From positions 6,627,302-6,691,301 of the forward strand of contig JAESIW010000137.1 of assembly GCA_016802295.1 (NCBI GenBank): a DNA stretch of 64,000 nt. The letters run 5' to 3'. Positions within the stretch are counted from its first letter, which is position 1, and each line of letters starts with the position of its first letter. Origin of the DNA: Brachionus rotundiformis. Taxonomy: Eukaryota > Rotifera > Eurotatoria > Ploima > Brachionidae. Below the pieces are notes generated by a model that saw only the letters and a program-made list of their open reading frames with translations, searched no databases and was not told the DNA's origin. Of the stretch, positions 12,939-23,484 are shown piece after piece. A program made the position numbers and the translations under genes.

Positions 12939-13287
12939 CATGGTCTTCTAGCCATTAGCATGTTGCTAGTTGAACACAATTTATTTTCTTTATTTTGAGT
13001 ACCATTGTCCAACCTTTTTTTTCGCATTTGCAAAAAAATACCTAGAAGCAGTTTGATTTTAATCATCGACATTTTTAACACTTTTTGAGCATGTGCGTTG
13101 CGGTTTTTCATTTGGTCGACGCATAAATGGTGATAAAACTTAAAAAGTTAACTGGTAATACCAGATAGACAATTGTCTTATTTAACTTTCGTTTACTTAT
13201 AATAAATAAATAAAATAAAAATCAGCCATTATAGCAAGTGACCTTAGGCGCTTTTTTTTTTAAAAACACTCGAAAATTTTGAATCTT

Positions 13288-13414
13288 TTATAGTCCTATC
13301 TCGATTTTATCAACCAACACTTCGTCTCCGTCTTCTGGAATTCTGTTAAATTTTTCGCTCCAATCTTTAACATCAAACTTGCTTTTCGAGATCTTATTTT
13401 CCTCAGTATGTTAT
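13288..13414 (-). other. Unassigned coding-like short ORF
   Basis: An open stretch of about 41 codons, including KFDVKDWSEKFNRIPEDGDE, ends at a stop at 13288. Composition is exon-like (Glu/Asp/Lys-rich, balanced codons) and unlike the neighbouring AT-rich DNA. There is no start codon and no clear partner exon. It could be a transposon exon, a pseudoexon, or the last exon of an unseen gene. Confidence 0.3.
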
Positions 13415-13964
13415 AGAGTTTTGATTTTTGGAGGATCGATACCTAATTTGATAAGGTCTTGAAGGATAGCTTTATTTTAGATGTTTATAGCTTTCAGGCT
13501 AACACAGCCGTACTGAGGTATTTACCAATGAGACTAAAATCTTAATTTACATTTTTCTTTTGTTCATTCGTTAATTTTTAAGTAGATTAACCTTAGAGCA
13601 TAATAAAAAATTCAATAAACATTTCAATCTTTTTAATAATTAATAGATATTATTATATAAACTAAAACTTGGACATGTTATGTGCTACCGGACAGTGTGG
13701 TTATTGTGCAAATTCTAGATTTAATTTAAAAATTAGAAAATGCTTCCAATAGTCTAATTAAAATCGTTTGACTAATTTTAATTTGAACAAACAAATATTG
13801 TCAACACGAAACAAATTATTCTTATTTTATTAAGCATTCTTTGCTTTTAAGTTATTAAAATTTAATAGCAACAAAAATTGCTCTTAGGTAAACAATTAAG
13901 AGAAAAGAAAACTTTCTTTAATTTATTTTAATTTAAAATAATTAAGAATTGAAGGAGTCGCGGA

Positions 13965-16658
13965 ATGTCGCATCTAGCTCATGAGGTCTGCGGATGTGAT
14001 TTTTTCATTTTGTTTTCCCCCTTCGATACCAAAGTTCTCCACATAGTCCACATACTAAAGGAATACCTAAAAGAGTAATCTCTATGCTTGCCAAAGAACA
14101 CTCGTTAAATTTATTCCATTTAGGAACAAGGTCACTTTTTATAGCTCTGATTCTTTCGCCTATGACCACAACTACATCGAAACTCTCCTTCTACAGTCCA
14201 TCCGAAGCAAAATTTTTATCTTTTTCATTGACAAGTACAGCATTGAAAGCGACCTATTTCTCTATTTGTACCAATATGCCAAGGTAAACTAAAATTAGCA
14301 AAAAAACTTTAATTATATCAAATTAATGATTTGTTCAGAGCTATAAAAACAGTAACTATTTACCAATTCTTATTCCGGTCTTGTGTGAAGAATCACTGAA
14401 TGAGCCAAGCTCCAAAATAGCTACTTCTCTGACTGATGGATGCATGCTCAACTTTAAAATTTCACAGGTAAGTTGAGTATTTATTTGTCTTAATTCAATT
14501 AAATTTTTTTAATAAAAAATCAGCATATTCTAAGTAGATATTTTTTTCATAATAATAGATAAAAAAGTTCATCAAAATAGATAAGTATTCTTAATAGCAG
14601 ATGTTTATTATTTTTGTTATAATTACTCAAATGTCATACATAGGAAAATTTATATATCGAATTGTGGCATTATTTTTAATTAAGCACCGGCTTGAATTAT
14701 TTAAACAATTCATGATTTTTTAATTTTAATACTTAAAATGATAAAATTAAATAAGAGAATACTGACTCATTGTAGCACGTATAATCACAGCCGACAGTCG
14801 AAAACGTCCAAAATTGCGTTTTTTTCGAATTTTCAAGATTAAATTGTTACCTCAATCCTTACAATCCAATCAAGACAAAATATTAGTCGCTTAAAAAGCA
14901 CTAAATTCTGAGAACTTTGGCTTTTAAAGTGCAGGAAAAGTCTAAAAATTGACAGAGAAATTGCACTTTGAAATTTAAAATTTTTTTATTTTTTAAAATG
15001 AATGGTCACGTTCAGGACCTTATTTCTCTATGTTCCTTTGGCCTACCGAGGTCCCCGAGTACTCAAAGGCAAGCTCAGTAGATGCTCTATAACATACTAC
15101 TTGGAGGTTGTGGTCACCTGATAACTTCTGTTGTCTGTTGACATTTACTTTTTTGTATGAAAAATCAGTGGAATGCTGATTAAAATTTTCTTGATAGAAG
15201 TAGTTATGGTATGAATATAAAAAAAAACATTTAAATTGCTTAAAAAAATAAGTATAAGTGTCTTCTTTCGGTTTAAATAGTGTGCCCTAACTGCAGAGGG
15301 AGTGAAATTAAAAAATGACCATGTTGTTAAAACTCTTGTCTTAAAAATGGAAAATTCCCATGCTTAAGAGTCTTAATCTTAGCTTATTAAATTATTAGAA
15401 TAATAAAATGACTGAATTAAGGTAAATTTAGTGGAAAGCTTTCTGGCATCTCTCCGCGAATCAATTAAAGAATTGGTACCCATTTGCAAGCATGGTATTA
15501 ACAATTTTGTCCGTCACGATGACCGCTTCAGGCCAAAGAACTCGGCCGAAGAGGCCTTCATCACCAAAATGAAGGACCTAGAGCCTGACCTAATGAACAG
15601 TAATCACAATTAAAATTTTTTGCAAAAAGCTAATTGTTTTACCAGATATGGTCATCTCATCTACCAGCATTAAATGCCTCTTTCCTGCGCATAGAATTAT
15701 CTCCTTCTTGTCCATTCCGCATGCCAGTCTCAAGTCCCACATTGACAAAATGCTGAGCGCAGATTTTCACCTCACTTGGGTTGACAGTGTCTTCATTAAC
15801 AAAGCAAACTACTTTAGCTTGTTGTGGACAGCAAATGATGCCAGGCACTCGGCAACCCGCCATGCCAGACCACCACAGTACCTTGTTTTTTACGACCTCA
15901 ACCCTGCTCAACTGGCAAGCATCTACAGCCAATACATCAGCAACAATTGGAGCATGGAGTTTTTAGAGTCTTACATAAGGCATAAAGACTCGGTCTTATT
16001 GAATAGAAGAAGACCAAAAAGCCGCAAGTGTCCAAAATCAAATGAGGAAATAAATTACTTTTGCCAGCTCAAATATTGCCCAGGAAAGGAGCTAAATAAG
16101 CTAAGACACAGCGTGATAGATAGCAGGTTTAGTTTGGTGAATGGTGAAATTAGTCCAGCCACTAAAAACAAGTTTCTTGTTCCGGTCAGACACACTAGAG
16201 TATCCATGAATGTAAATGTGGTCAATAATGCCCACTTTTATCACAGTATGCTAATTAGACCAATTGACTTGGAGGATAAGAGTTGCTTTGGGACGAATAG
16301 AATTTTAGATGAGAACGAATCAGTTGTGGTGGACAATGTTTACCAAATTAGAGATAACTTGACCGATGGGGACCTAATGGAGGTCTATGAAGAGCTGAAT
16401 CGGTCCGGTTGGAGAATGATTGATTTAAAGGCTTACAAAGACATAAAATGCGATGTCAAGTTTTCAGCTATTTGGACCAGCTTGGAAAGCTTTCGTGAGG
16501 GAACGTCTCTTTTATTCATGGGCGTTACCAAATCCGAACTGGACAAAATAGCTGAAAAACTAAAGACAAATCACTTGTATCCAAAGTTGGTGACTAACTA
16601 TGGATACGTCAACATTAAACATGAGCATGTATACGCGGTCTATTTTACCCAGGATTAA
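13965..16658 (+). CDS. TIR-like domain protein with tandem BTRD1-like repeats
   Basis: Exons 13965-14074, 14124-14283, 14339-14467, 15422-15599, 15646-16658 sum to 530 codons (529 aa), all with GT-AG introns. Exons 1-3 (133 aa) read as a TIR fold. Strand A is CDFFILFSPFD, followed by HILKEYLKENKVTFYSSD, SIRSKIFIFFIDKY, and LPILIPVL before the final strand/helix. Exon 4 is a linker of about 59 residues. Exon 5 holds two repeats like Pfam BTRD1. One is around YFSLLWTANDA and NWSMEFLESYI. The other is around GWRMIDLKAYKDIKCDVKF, then SAIW, and ends HVYAVYF. No signal peptide or membrane segment is seen. The TIR-BTRD1 pairing is unfamiliar to me. TIR implies immune or NAD-linked signalling, but the usual WCxxE segment is not conserved, so a scaffold role is equally possible. 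Start at 13965 is the first in-frame Met. Confidence 0.75.
14775..15135 (-). repeat. 345-bp family repeat, single decayed copy
   Basis: Lies in the 954-base intron of the TIR gene. It is the reverse complement of the tandem unit at 33566-34915: ATGGTCACGTTCAGGACC, CATACTACTTGGAGGTT and TGGTCACCTG-like ends are recognisable. Divergence is clearly higher than within the array. Confidence 0.85.
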
Positions 16659-16985
16659 ATATAGTCACCTTTGGCAAATTTTTAAAAATAAATTTAAAAA
16701 AAATTAAATTTTTTATTCAAATTAATTAATTAGTGGTAAAAATGTTAACCATTGAATAAAAAGATAAGTAAAAAAATAGATTTAAAAATGTTTTTTTTAA
16801 ATTTTTTATTTTATCTAGTTGAACAATTCAACTACACAATTGATAACACTATTAACTATAAATAATTAGGGTCCGGTTGTGGTAATATTCGAATAAGACG
16901 AATATAAATGATTATAGTAAAGTTTTAAATTAAAAACGTCATCCAAAAGTCAAGATAAGTATTTAATTGAACTATTAAAATTAAT
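16659..16985. other. AT-rich intergenic stretch, no gene seen
   Basis: Downstream of the TIR gene. Homopolymer-rich AT sequence with AATAAA-like polyadenylation signals. Part of it (16900-17000) resembles 18660-18770, a pair of related sequences in direct orientation around the LINE remnant. Confidence 0.5.
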
Positions 16986-16989
16986 AGTT

Positions 16990-17115
16990 TGTTAATGATA
17001 AAAAAATTTATAAAACTATCAGGCAATCTGTTCCAATGTGGAACCACTCTGTTTAAAAAGAAAACATTTCGGACTGTCACTCCAGAATTGTTTCTCAATT
17101 TGGAGGAGTTAAGAT
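16990..17115 (-). pseudogene. LINE 3' coding tail, minus strand
   Basis: Antisense reading gives NSGVTVRNVFFLNRVVPHWN, then RLPDS, the characteristic end of a non-LTR reverse transcriptase ORF. It abuts the plus-strand LINE remnant that follows, so two elements landed here in opposite orientations. Confidence 0.75.
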
Positions 17116-17484
17116 TGAAACAAAATGAGAATCAGGGAAAAGATCCAGGTTTTAATTAAATTAAAACAATCATGTGGGACACATCAAGTGAAAACTGTGA
17201 GAAAGTTAAATCTTTCGTGTCCAAGAATAGGGATTGTTAGTCAGATCGATTATTGACGGCACACAAGATCTTGTGGCAATCCTTCATCGACTAAAAAAGC
17301 ATGACCTTTTAACGAATTTAAAGAAATCTGTTAAAACTGCAGCTTATTTGCCTAAGCTGTAAGTAGTGTGATATTGAATCCAGATGGAAAAAAAATCAAG
17401 TGTCCTCAAACTTTTTGACAGTTAGGTGCGTAGAGCAATGTTAAAAAAAAATAAATATTAAAGCTTTTTTTCTATCAATACTTT

Positions 17485-18408
17485 TTTTTTATATTTCTAA
17501 AGCCTTTGATAGGGTTTGGCATGAAGGTTTACTTTTTAAATTGATTAAAATAAATTCACCTCATTACTTGACTATCTGGATTAGATCCTTTTTAGAATCT
17601 AGGACATTTAAGGTAAATGTGAATGACCATCTGAGCGAAGAGTATCAAATAACTGCAGGTGTTCCTCAAAGCTCAGTAATTAGTCCTCTTTTGTTTAGTA
17701 TTTATATTAATGGCATTCCCAAAAGAAACAAAACAAATAATGAATACTCTCTGCTTTTCGCAGATGATCTAGTTACATTCTTCATTTAAAACAAAAAGAG
17801 GAACCTAGAAAATAAAGATATCAGTTGAAAAGTCATGTCAAGTAATCTTTTCTAGGTACAAAAAAGAAAGTGATAATCTAAACTTAAAAATTTATAGAAA
17901 CAGAATAGTGAGCCAAAAAGAAATCAAATTTCTTGATATTAAATTTGATTCTAAGTTAAACCTTAATATACTTGTAGACGAAATTAAAGAAAGCTGCAAT
18001 AAAAGGCTAAATATTATTAAGATATTGTCAAACAAAAAATGGGTTCTTAATCAAAACACGCTAGGAAATTTATATAAATCTTTAGTCGGGTCAATTTTAG
18101 ACTATTCTTTTCTTTGCTTAAATTCATTTTCAGAAAATAATATCAAAAAACTACAAGAAATTCAGAATACAGCAGTCAGATCTATTCTTAAGTTAAAATA
18201 TGATACTCCCTCCAACATCGTGCATCATGAGACTCTTAATAAACTAAAATTACTAACAGTCTCAAATCGGCTTTTTGAATTGAGTGAGAGATATGTTGGG
18301 AGAGGACTGTTTCATTCTATTCCATTGGTTGTAAGACCGGCGAAGGAGTACAAAGAAGATTTCGAATTAAGATATATTGAATACCCGAATATATTGAATA
18401 TTGAATAA
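17485..18408 (+). pseudogene. LINE reverse transcriptase remnant (RT palm and thumb)
   Basis: The first open part (to 17789) reads SKAFDRVWHEGLLFKLI, then GVPQSSVISPLLFSIYING and LLFADDLV, i.e. RT palm motifs with the catalytic DD pair. After a break (17790-17907) the frame resumes with FLDIKFDSKLN and LQEIQNTAVRSILKL to 18408. Stop codons and the break mark it as dead. The 5' half and the endonuclease are missing. Confidence 0.85.
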
Positions 18409-19572
18409 CTGGACTAATTTGACTGTTAATTTTAATTTTTATTCTTTTATCCAAAATTAAAAAAAAAAATTTAATGAAACTATTAAATTTAAATATTTTT
18501 CAAACAGAAGATTAAGTTGATATATTTAAACATTTAACTTGATTATTTTTATAGTTTTTAATTTAGATTTTATTTTTATTATGAAGCAGTCTTAGCTCGG
18601 TACAGATAAACAAATACATTATACTCATAGTCCGTAAATGAATGAATTCAATAGAATATTTCGTTTATATAGTGAAATTTTAAATTAATTAAGGTCATTT
18701 AAAAGTCAAGATAAATATTAAATTCAAGTATTAATATTTAATAGAATTAATAATGACACTAAAAATAAAAAAATCAAGATAAAATTTTTCTATTTGAGAG
18801 CAATTTTCAAAATATTTTGAAAGAAGACGAAAGGATTTAGAATTTAATAAATTAGTATCAATAATATCAGAGGTTTTTCTTAAATCAATAAACAAAGAGA
18901 CAATTTTTAATTGTTTTTCTATTTACCCATTTTTCCATTGTACAATTAAAATCTATATTTATTTAATGATACGCAATCAATCACTGATTTTAATGGTTAT
19001 TGCAACAGTCAATTAATAATATGATAATAAATCGTTATCTTTAACTACACTTGATTAATAGGAGCTAATCTCTAGACATGTGACTTAGAACTAAATTTGG
19101 GGCAATTAGAAATTAAATATCCTCAAAACAATTATATAGATTACTATTTAACAGAACCTCGTTGACTTTTTGTAAAATGCTTTAAATAATCATTAAGAAA
19201 AACAATAGAAAAAAAGGAGAATAAGACAATATAGCTAATCTAGTAATACTAGATGGTATTACTTAAAATTAAGTATATTATCTTATGCTCAATTTTTTCA
19301 TTAGTCCCAATCTTTGGGAAAAGGATAATTCTGTTCGAAGTCTGTCTAAGATTTGATTTTTTATTGAGCCTACCATTTTTAAGTAACTAGAAGCTTTGAA
19401 ACCATAGCTACAATGACTCAAGTTTTGATTTACCATAAAAAGCGAATTTAAATTACTCAAAAATGACATAGAAATAAAAAAATAATTTGGTAGATTTTGG
19501 GAATTTTTTTCCCAAAAATAAAATGTAAATCTCGTAAAATTGAATAAAAAAATAAATTAAACAAATTAAAAA
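18409..19572. other. Intergenic DNA without a supported gene
   Basis: AT-rich. 18660-18770 resembles 16900-17000. A perfect 8-base hairpin stem (TTTTGGGA ... TCCCAAAA) lies near 19495-19517, just before the bZIP start. A 63-codon antisense ORF at 19278-19469 shows no recognisable domain. Confidence 0.5.
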
Positions 19573-19884
19573 ATGGAAAAAGTAATTGGAAATTTTGTTG
19601 CAGAAGAATTGGTAAAAGCTCGTGAAAGAAATCGGGTAGCAGCCAAAAAGAGAAGGGTTCTAGAAAGGTCCATTGAGGACAAAAAAGAAAGCGACTTTAA
19701 AGTGGTCATTATGGAAAACTCAGCACTTCTGGCCAAAATAGACTTTTTAAATCAACTCAAAAATTTAATGCTACAATACGCCCAACAAATGCAAGAACAG
19801 AAATCTCTGGACAATCTGCTCTTCTCTAATAACTCCGTTTTAATTGACTTAGGCCCTGATTTTATTGATGATGTATTTAAATAA
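19573..19884 (+). CDS. Small bZIP transcription factor-like protein
   Basis: A single-exon 103-residue protein. Residues 17-30 (ARERNRVAAKKRR) form a bZIP basic region: the invariant Asn and the Arg nine positions on are present, but Arg replaces the usual Cys or Ser just before it. A helical segment follows with ENSALLAKIDFLNQLKNLM, a short, irregular zipper. It shares ARERNR, EN..L..K..FLN.L..LM with the gene at 21418-21834, so the two are tandem paralogues. DNA binding as a dimer is expected from the family. Partner and target are unknown. No introns; start is the first Met of the frame, preceded by an A-rich leader. Confidence 0.75.
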   Translation: MEKVIGNFVAEELVKARERNRVAAKKRRVLERSIEDKKESDFKVVIMENSALLAKIDFLNQLKNLMLQYAQQMQEQKSLDNLLFSNNSVLIDLGPDFIDDVFK

Positions 19885-20159
19885 GATAAAAAATTTTTAT
19901 TATTCAAATAAATTCAAAATTTTCTTTTTGTTATAATTGTAAAAAATATTTTTGTTAAAAAAATTGGCAAAATTTTAAACCATTTTTACTTTTTTCTTTT
20001 TAAGACCAATTTCTTAAGAAAATCAAATTCAAAAAATTTCGAAATTTTAGCTTAAAAATAAACCTTAGTCATTCGAATCAAATAAACAATAGCAAAAATG
20101 TGTTGTTTTAGAATATTTATTATTAGATAATAATAAAGGTGAGTGTAGTGCCTTATGCA

Positions 20160-20170
20160 GTGTATATAAG
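20160..20170 (+). promoter_or_regulatory. TATA box candidate
   Basis: TGTATATAAG sits about 85 bases before a 34-codon ORF, with a less AT-rich 30-base stretch following it, as expected near a transcription start. No initiator was assigned. Confidence 0.4.
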
Positions 20171-20251
20171 TTCTTTTAAATTCAAACAATTTAAGACAGC
20201 GCAATTCAAGCTTCCCAGTGTAAATTAAAAAAAGAATTCAAAAATATAAAA

Positions 20252-20356
20252 ATGCTTTGCTATTGTTTAATTGATCAAGGTCTAAAACTTAAAATTGATA
20301 AATCAAAAGAGTTCCAAAAAAAGAAGACTCCCTGCAAAACTTGGGAATCCATTTAA
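20252..20356 (+). CDS. Possible short ORF (34 aa)
   Basis: Starts MLCYCLIDQGLKLK and ends PCKTWESI, Lys- and Cys-containing, with a TATA-like element upstream. It lies between two bZIP paralogues. It could be a micropeptide, a 5' exon of a longer gene, a decayed third paralogue, or chance. No family recognised. Confidence 0.25.
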   Translation: MLCYCLIDQGLKLKIDKSKEFQKKKTPCKTWESI

Positions 20357-21360
20357 TAAACTTTAAACACTCGGCATAAAAATATAATTAAAGTTTAGAA
20401 AATGATAATCAAAAAACTTCTTCTAAAAAATAAAAAATAAAAGCCGGTTCACAAGTTTAATCCTAAGCAGTGGTCCTAGTTCAATATTTTTTCTAATCCC
20501 ATTCACGCTTATTCATATTCATTTGTCCAGTATTCATAATCCAGAATTTAATAAACATTAAAACAATACAAATCTCCAATTCATGTTTAAATAAAACTAA
20601 GTAATTCATTTATTTAATTTTCAAAAGGATTGGTGTTTTTCGTCTTCTTTTTTTGATCAATTCAATCAGTTTTTTCTTTTTGAATTTTTTCTGGTGTTTT
20701 TTTGGTTTTATGTTTTTGGATTGATGACAAATAAAAATTATTAAAAAACTTGGAGGGATCAAAATGCTGCCAGAAAGATGGGACATGTGTATTTCTAAAA
20801 AAGGATTTTATTTAAGTGTCTGACAATGATTTATTTTATCTTTAATGAATAAATAAAGTCTCGAAAAAACTCATCAAACAACCTAATATTTATTCTTTGA
20901 TAAAACTTTGGTGTTTGGACACAAATCCAGCCACCAAAGCTCAAAATTAAATTAAATTTGGTCTCACACAGAACCAATTTCTGCTAAACAAATAGCAGCA
21001 CAAGCCCTTTTAGAGTTTCTTTAGGCCTATTCCAAGACTAAGCGTGAACAAAGCATGTACATCCTAATTATAATAAGTCGAAATTATGACTTTAGAAGCT
21101 TTGGATTATTGTGCCAACCGCCTTAGCTATCGAAGTTCTAATTGTGACAAAAAACTCATTTAATGGAAAAAACCTGACTCAAGCTTGCACACAAATCAAA
21201 TTGGAAAATGTTTATTCTGACACATTTTAGGCTCAATGAAGACATGCTCTAAAAACCATTCTAATAATTAATTTCATAATTAAACAATTTAAAAAACAAC
21301 ATGAGTTGTTTAGTTAGTTATTTTGAAATTAAATTTAGCCAGGGCTTTTCAATTGGATTG

Positions 21361-21367
21361 TATAAAT
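21361..21367 (+). promoter_or_regulatory. TATA box candidate of second bZIP gene
   Basis: TATAAAT lies 51 bases before the Met at 21418. If used, transcription would start after the in-frame upstream Met at 21301, which argues for the 21418 or 21430 start. Confidence 0.4.
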
Positions 21368-21417
21368 TTGGAAAAATAAAAAAAATTAAACTTAAAAAAT
21401 TTTTAAATGAGGTAAAA

Positions 21418-21834
21418 ATGAAAAGTAAAATGGAAGAGTCGGCATCAGTCGAGATAATGAGAGCTCGCGAGAGAAATAGACTCTCAGCCAAGAAGAGGAG
21501 AATTAAGGACAGACTTGTTGAATTGGAAAAGCAAAGCGAATACGCTCAGATTTGCCAAGAGAACGAAAGGCTCAAGAAGAAGGTGGAATTTTTGAACAGG
21601 CTCAGAGATCTCATGAACATCACGATCCAGTCCTATAGCGAGTGCAATGGTGGCAATGCCACGGCTGGCATTGATGACAGCTCGCTGAGCCACTTTATTG
21701 ACCTGGAGTCCACAGAGCTTTACGAGCTAAGCTTCGAGTTTGTAAATAAAACACTTTCGAATAACCAATCCACTTTTGGCAAGGAGCAGCATTGGTACGC
21801 CCAATCGGATTGCTCCCAGCCAGACCATTTCTAA
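21418..21834 (+). CDS. Small bZIP transcription factor-like protein, paralogue 2
   Basis: 138 residues from the Met at 21418 (another Met at 21430; the open frame extends to 21301 but with AT-rich, low-quality sequence). The basic region is ARERNRLSAKKRR. A clearer zipper than its paralogue follows: LVELEKQSEYAQICQENE, then RLKKKVEFLNRLRDLM. The C-terminal 70 residues are acidic and Ser/Asn-rich and may be an activation region. As in the 19573 gene, the Cys/Ser of the bZIP signature is Arg, and here the first Ala is Ser. Single exon. A nuclear dimeric DNA-binding role is inferred from the family. Confidence 0.8.
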   Translation: MKSKMEESASVEIMRARERNRLSAKKRRIKDRLVELEKQSEYAQICQENERLKKKVEFLNRLRDLMNITIQSYSECNGGNATAGIDDSSLSHFIDLESTELYELSFEFVNKTLSNNQSTFGKEQHWYAQSDCSQPDHF

Positions 21835-22044
21835 AACATCTCTTTTTATTTATCTACTTTTTTTTCTCATTTACTTATACAGTATAATAAAAAAAAATTT
21901 TTTTTTATCAATTTAATTTATTTAATAAAAAGATTCTCAAAGGCCAAATTTAATCCAATATTACACTTAATTTATAATATTGTCCAAATTTTTTATTTTT
22001 ATCTTTGACACGAACGAATTAGGTGTCAATTGTCACATTTTTCG

Positions 22045-22222
22045 TTGGTGCAACATACTTGGTTGCATCTTTTTTACCAAAAATAATTGTTCTGGTGTGG
22101 ATAAACGACAAAAAGTAAACCATCAATAAGACTTAAATTGATTATTGATTTTGTTTACCTATGCAAAAGGAGATAAGGTTTTTTTTTGGTAAAAAAAGAT
22201 GCAACCAAGTATGTTACACCAT
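22045..22222. mobile_element. MITE with about 38-bp terminal inverted repeats
   Basis: The left end GGTGCAACATACTTGGTTGC matches the reverse complement of the right end, GATGCAACCAAGTATGTTAC. The match continues inward through TCTTTTTTACCAAAAA. Total about 178 bp, non-coding. A target-site duplication is not clear. Confidence 0.8.
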
Positions 22223-23484
22223 GATGCAGTACTTTTTTAAAATATATTTTATTTTAGTAAAATTTTAATTTATCAAAATAGTAGGAATTTTTGTTCTGTT
22301 TGTTTTTGAAGTAATACCAATTTTGCATTTATTTTACCAAGTGAGTGAATAAATATTTTTGAATATTTTTTAAACTGTTCCAAAATTAGAATTATTGAAG
22401 TATTGGAACACTTTTGTTGGTCAATTAAATGTATTTGAAAGAATTTATCAGCTTTTTAAGCTTATCTAATGGTCGGCGGACTAAGACCACACTATTGTAC
22501 AGCTAAAGTTTTCTTTTTCATGCTAATCTTAGTCTGGCAAAGGCCCTATGGCTTTTGCGGGCCTATTACGTGAATTGGCCTACCGACTAGATTTGATTGG
22601 GGCAACTAGCTTGGTGTTTATGCACATGACTTTCGTTTTGGCCACATTTATTTCAGGTTGAGTTGGTTAGACTCTTTTTTTTATGTATTTATTTTATTCT
22701 AAGCTCCAAAGTAATATAAGAACATAAAATTAAACTATTAATTGATATAATTTATATTATTAAATTTTTATTTTAATTTTTATTTAATCAAAAGTGTGCC
22801 AGTATTTTAATAATTTTAATTTTGGTTCAAGTACTGGTAAAAATGTGTGACTCAGTTGGATCAAATAGGATATTGGAGTGATAAGTGTTTTTTACTTACA
22901 TTAAACTGGTTGCTTGGTAAATAGTCATTAGGCCTATCCAATAGGAGAATCAACAAGCTTTGTTGCCAGGGGCTTGGTTAATTGGAATTTGAACGCAGCA
23001 TAATTGTCTGACAGAGCGTTCAAGTGGAATAGACTGAAGCAGCCCACCTTTTCAAGCCTGCACGCATTTATATTAAACTAGTACCGACATTTTTTTTGTC
23101 TTGACGCGTAGTTTGAAACTCGCTTGTTACAACAAGCCGAATTAGTAAATTTAGAAAGGTGTCTGAATTAATTAATTTATCAAAAGCTTGATTTATTAAA
23201 ATTTTGTTGTTGAATTTTATCTTTTTTAATTTAAGATTGTAATTAAGTTTGAACAAAATTAACAAGACAGAAAACTTTAGACTAATTGCTATCATGCATC
23301 ATTTATTTATTTTTTTGCTCGTAATAAATTTTTTAAATAGAAAATTTTGTCTTCACTTAAACACAAAAACTAAATATAAATAGTTCTATTAGTCAAGCTA
23401 ATTAAGATTTTTTTAGTCGATTTAAATTAGAAAAAAGAGTTAGCAATTTTTATTTTAAACTATTTATTTAATTAACTACCATTG
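22223..23484. other. Intergenic DNA, possible decayed repeats
   Basis: No gene supported. A GC-richer island at 22460-22680 (GGCCTATTACGTGAATTGGC, CAAAGGCCCTATGGCTTTTG) has the look of an old retroelement 3' end, but I could not align it to another copy in the window. Confidence 0.35.

Noticed and set aside
12836..13111. 91-codon antisense ORF
   Set aside because: Half lies in the foldback arm; Lys/Asn-rich AT noise.
19278..19469. 63-codon antisense ORF upstream of the first bZIP gene
   Set aside because: No recognisable domain, no promoter or splice evidence.
21301..21417. N-terminal extension of the second bZIP
   Set aside because: AT-rich Lys/Phe/Ile sequence containing a TATA-like box; the paralogue starts close to its basic region.
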